DNA from: an uncultured Hyphomicrobiales bacterium
GTDB lineage: Bacteria > Pseudomonadota > Alphaproteobacteria > Rhizobiales > Aestuariivirgaceae
Direction of reading: 5' to 3'
DNA length: 6,775 nucleotides
Assembly: GCA_903930095.1 (NCBI GenBank)
Contig: CAIYXE010000737.1
Coordinates: 1 to 6,775, forward strand
Below are positions 5,046 through 6,775 of this stretch, piece after piece (the stretch's first letter is position 1; the number at the start of each line of letters is the position of its first letter). Below the pieces are notes generated by a model that had not been told where the DNA came from, did not search any database, and saw only the letters and a list, made by a program, of their open reading frames with translations. Position numbers and translations under genes: made by a program.

Positions 5046-6007
5046 CACATGAACAGCTTCTCGTTCTCGAGGCCCGCATAGAGCCCCGCCACCTGCTCGC
5101 CATAGCCGTTGTAGAGCAGCGTGGGGATGCGCTCGTCGGAGCCCAGCACCTGTTCCGTCGCCTGGCTCCAGCGCGGATGCGCCACGTCCGGGTTGACGTT
5201 GGCCCAGAAGCCATACTCGCTGGGGCCCAGCGTCTCCCAGAAGCTCACCGGGCGTTCCTTCGTGAAGCTTACCCGCACGATGCCCTTGATGGACTTGAAA
5301 CCGTATTTCCAGGGAAGATGCAGCCTGAGAGGTGCTCCCATGCTGTTGGGCAGCGGCTTGCCATAGGCACCCGTCACCATCAGCGGCAGGTCGTTCATCG
5401 CTTCCGCCATGGTGATGCCCTCCACATAGGGCCAAGGGTAGCTGGTGAAGAGGCCTTCCTTCTGGCCCGGCGCCACATCAGGCTTGTTGAAGGTCTCGAA
5501 GCGCAGGAACTTCGCCTCCGCCGTTGGCTTGGCAATGGCCACCAGGCTCTTCACCGTGAAGCCCGTCCACGGCACCACCATGGACCACGCCTCCACGCAG
5601 CGGTGGCGGTAGATGCGCTCTTCCAGCGTCACCTGCTTCAACAGCTCGTCGATGGCAAGCGTAATGGGCTTCTCCACCTCGCCGTCAATCACCACCTCCC
5701 ACGGGCGGATCGGCAGCGTCTCCGCCGCCGCGGCGATGCGCTGGGAAGAGCCGAACTCAGAGTAGTTGTTGAAGGGTGGGGCATCGCGCTCATCCGTCAG
5801 CGGGCGCTGCGCATCGGCATAGGACGGGTTGGCTTTCGCGGGGTACAGCGCGGCGGAAGGGTCCTCCGCGGCCAGCGCCGGGCGGGCCGCCGCCAGCGCC
5901 ATGACGCCGGCTGCAGCACCCATGAAGCTGCGCCGGTTCAGGAACACATGCTCCGGCGTTACCCGCGATTCGGGGATATCCCAGCCGTGTCTGCGCTTGA
6001 TCAGCAT
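5045..6007 (-). CDS. msrP: Protein-methionine-sulfoxide reductase catalytic subunit MsrP
   Basis: MsrP (formerly YedY) is a periplasmic molybdopterin enzyme that repairs oxidised methionine in envelope proteins. The 320-residue precursor has a Tat signal, FLNRRSFMGAAAGVMALAAA, with twin arginines at 25-26 and likely cleavage near residue 47 (ALA-AE). The sulfite-oxidase-type fold follows, with RHRCVEAWSMVVPWTGF containing Cys137, the expected molybdenum ligand. Further family signatures are TFNKPDVAPGQ (172-182), PLRLHLPWKYGFKSIK (226-241) and GFWANVNPDVAHPRWSQATE (266-285), ending YNGYGEQVAGLYAG. The start at 6007 is preceded by AAGGAG 9 nt away; an ATG upstream would add 20 residues and bury that site. 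The partner gene msrQ, a heme membrane protein that delivers electrons and often sits beside msrP, is not in the window. The product should use the quinone pool through MsrQ if present elsewhere. Confidence 0.96.
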   Translation of the reverse strand: MLIKRRHGWDIPESRVTPEHVFLNRRSFMGAAAGVMALAAARPALAAEDPSAALYPAKANPSYADAQRPLTDERDAPPFNNYSEFGSSQRIAAAAETLPIRPWEVVIDGEVEKPITLAIDELLKQVTLEERIYRHRCVEAWSMVVPWTGFTVKSLVAIAKPTAEAKFLRFETFNKPDVAPGQKEGLFTSYPWPYVEGITMAEAMNDLPLMVTGAYGKPLPNSMGAPLRLHLPWKYGFKSIKGIVRVSFTKERPVSFWETLGPSEYGFWANVNPDVAHPRWSQATEQVLGSDERIPTLLYNGYGEQVAGLYAGLENEKLFM

Positions 6008-6023
6008 GCCCGTGTTCTCCTTT

Positions 6024-6053
6024 GTGTAGCCGAGAGATAGCCCATTGCTGGAA
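6024..6053 (-). promoter_or_regulatory. Possible msrP promoter
   Basis: Reading the minus strand, TTGGCG is followed after 18 bp by TATCTC, about 20 nt before the start codon's ribosome site region. The boxes match the sigma-70 consensus at four and three of six positions. This would leave a short leader containing AAGGAG. It is a weak prediction, given mainly because nothing better is present in the 145-bp gap between msrP and the divergent peptidase gene. Confidence 0.22.
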
Positions 6054-6141
6054 CGCACGCCAATCACCGGCCGATCACATATGCGCGATGCAATGGCTGG
6101 ACGGGCAGCACCGCTCCGCTATTCTTGCCGGGAAAGACAGC

Positions 6142-6146
6142 GGAGG
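6142..6146 (+). promoter_or_regulatory. Ribosome binding site fixing the M24 gene start
   Basis: GGAGG sits 6 nt before the ATG at 6153. It is the best Shine-Dalgarno match in the window and decides this start over later in-frame ATGs. A possible -10 box, TATTCT (6120-6125), lies upstream, but no good -35 box goes with it. Confidence 0.6.
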
Positions 6147-6152
6147 CCAACC

Positions 6153-6775
6153 ATGCGGCATGCAATTCTGACTGGCATTGAACTGCCCGATTACGGCGAA
6201 CCCGTGTCTGAGCCCGCCCTTGGGCGGACCCTCTTCGAGGCCCGCCTCGCCAGGCTCCGTGAACGGATGCAGCTTCATGGCTTCAGCGCCCTCGTCATCT
6301 ACGGCGACCGCGAGCATGTGGCGAACCTCGCCTGGGCCACCGGCCATGACCCCCGTTTCGAGGAGGCGCTCTTGCTGGTGCTTCCCGGCCGCCTGCCGGT
6401 GCTGTTTGCCGGCAATGAGGGCTATCCCTATGCCGAGGCGGCCCAGGGCCTGTTTGAGCGGCAGTTGTGGCAGCCCCTCAGCCTCATGGGCCAGCCGCGC
6501 GACAAGCTCCGCCCCCTTGCCACCCTGCTGCGTGAGGCAGGCCTGGCGCCTGGCATGCGCATCGGCCTGGCCGGCTGGAAGGGCTTCGAAACCGATGACG
6601 GCGTCTTCGATCCCGGCTGGTTCGAAACACCGCATTACCTGGTTGAGACGCTCCGCGGCTTCGGCGAGGTGTCGAACGCCGCCCTGCTCTTCATGCATCC
6701 GCAGGACGGGCTGCGGAGCGTCAACGAGGCTGATCAGATCGCCTGTTTCGAATATGCCGCCAGCAAGACGTCGAA
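6153..6775 (+). CDS. M24-family metallopeptidase (Xaa-Pro aminopeptidase/creatinase type), N-terminal part
   Basis: The frame is open from the ATG at 6153 to the window edge, giving 207 residues without a stop. It starts MRHAILTGIELPDYGEP. The part from about residue 28 (FEARLARLRERMQLHGFSAL then VIYGDREHVANLAWATGHDP) looks like the creatinase N-terminal domain that precedes the catalytic pita-bread fold of M24 enzymes such as Xaa-Pro aminopeptidases and creatinases. The last part, LRSVNEADQIACFEYAA, resembles the helical link to the catalytic domain. The metal-binding residues lie beyond the edge, so activity cannot be judged, and some family members are not peptidases. A GGAGG ribosome site supports the start. 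The gene is divergent from msrP with 145 bp between starts. An opposing open frame over the same bases is a high-GC shadow. Confidence 0.8.
   Translation, partial: MRHAILTGIELPDYGEPVSEPALGRTLFEARLARLRERMQLHGFSALVIYGDREHVANLAWATGHDPRFEEALLLVLPGRLPVLFAGNEGYPYAEAAQGLFERQLWQPLSLMGQPRDKLRPLATLLREAGLAPGMRIGLAGWKGFETDDGVFDPGWFETPHYLVETLRGFGEVSNAALLFMHPQDGLRSVNEADQIACFEYAASKTS

Noticed and set aside
5027..6040. 337-residue plus-strand frame opposite msrP
   Set aside because: It is the antisense shadow of msrP, whose Tat signal, catalytic cysteine and ribosome site are clear; the frame has no recognisable domain.
6075..6698. 207-residue minus-strand frame
   Set aside because: It is antisense to the M24 gene, which has a GGAGG ribosome site and creatinase-like N-terminal sequence.
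1..6775. CRISPR array, tRNA, integron, phage or toxin-antitoxin module
   Set aside because: No regularly spaced repeats, tRNA-like folds, integrase or small paired toxin genes were seen on either strand.

Overview
The window is chromosomal housekeeping and stress-response DNA from a GC-rich alphaproteobacterium, probably of the Hyphomicrobiales (rhizobia and relatives). The clues are a GreA beginning MDKVPMT, a trxB gene followed directly by a LysR gene that closely resembles LsrB/VtlR of rhizobia and Brucella, and short intergenic palindromes of the GTCATTCCGGCGAAG type. I see no insertion sequence, phage, plasmid, CRISPR or tRNA/rRNA signal, and I do not think the window holds a new biological system.

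Layout: (1) 1-258, minus: the 5' part of a DUF1499 membrane-anchored protein, cut by the window edge. (2) 259-564: a gene-free stretch with a REP-like palindrome and a greA leader that can fold into a hairpin before a T-run. (3) 565-1038, plus: greA. (4) 1045-2825, minus: a benE-type transporter followed by an exported glutathione peroxidase, probably co-transcribed and convergent with greA. (5) 2826-2945: a divergent promoter region with a nested dyad. (6) 2946-4800, plus: trxB and the lsrB-like regulator, only 4 nt apart. (7) 4801-5044: a structured 3' region with several stem-loops, ending in a good plus-strand terminator. (8) 5045-6007, minus: msrP, a Tat-exported molybdopterin methionine sulfoxide reductase. 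(9) 6153-6775, plus: the start of an M24-family metallopeptidase, cut by the window edge.

Four of the genes concern thiol and methionine redox balance. TrxB recharges thioredoxin, the peroxidase has the two cysteines expected of a thioredoxin-dependent enzyme but carries an export signal, MsrP repairs oxidised periplasmic methionine, and the LysR protein is related to regulators linked to oxidative stress and envelope functions. The regulator has no cysteine, so it cannot itself sense oxidation through a thiol. The most interesting non-coding features are the nested palindrome between benE and trxB, the greA leader structure and the hairpin-rich 3' region after lsrB.
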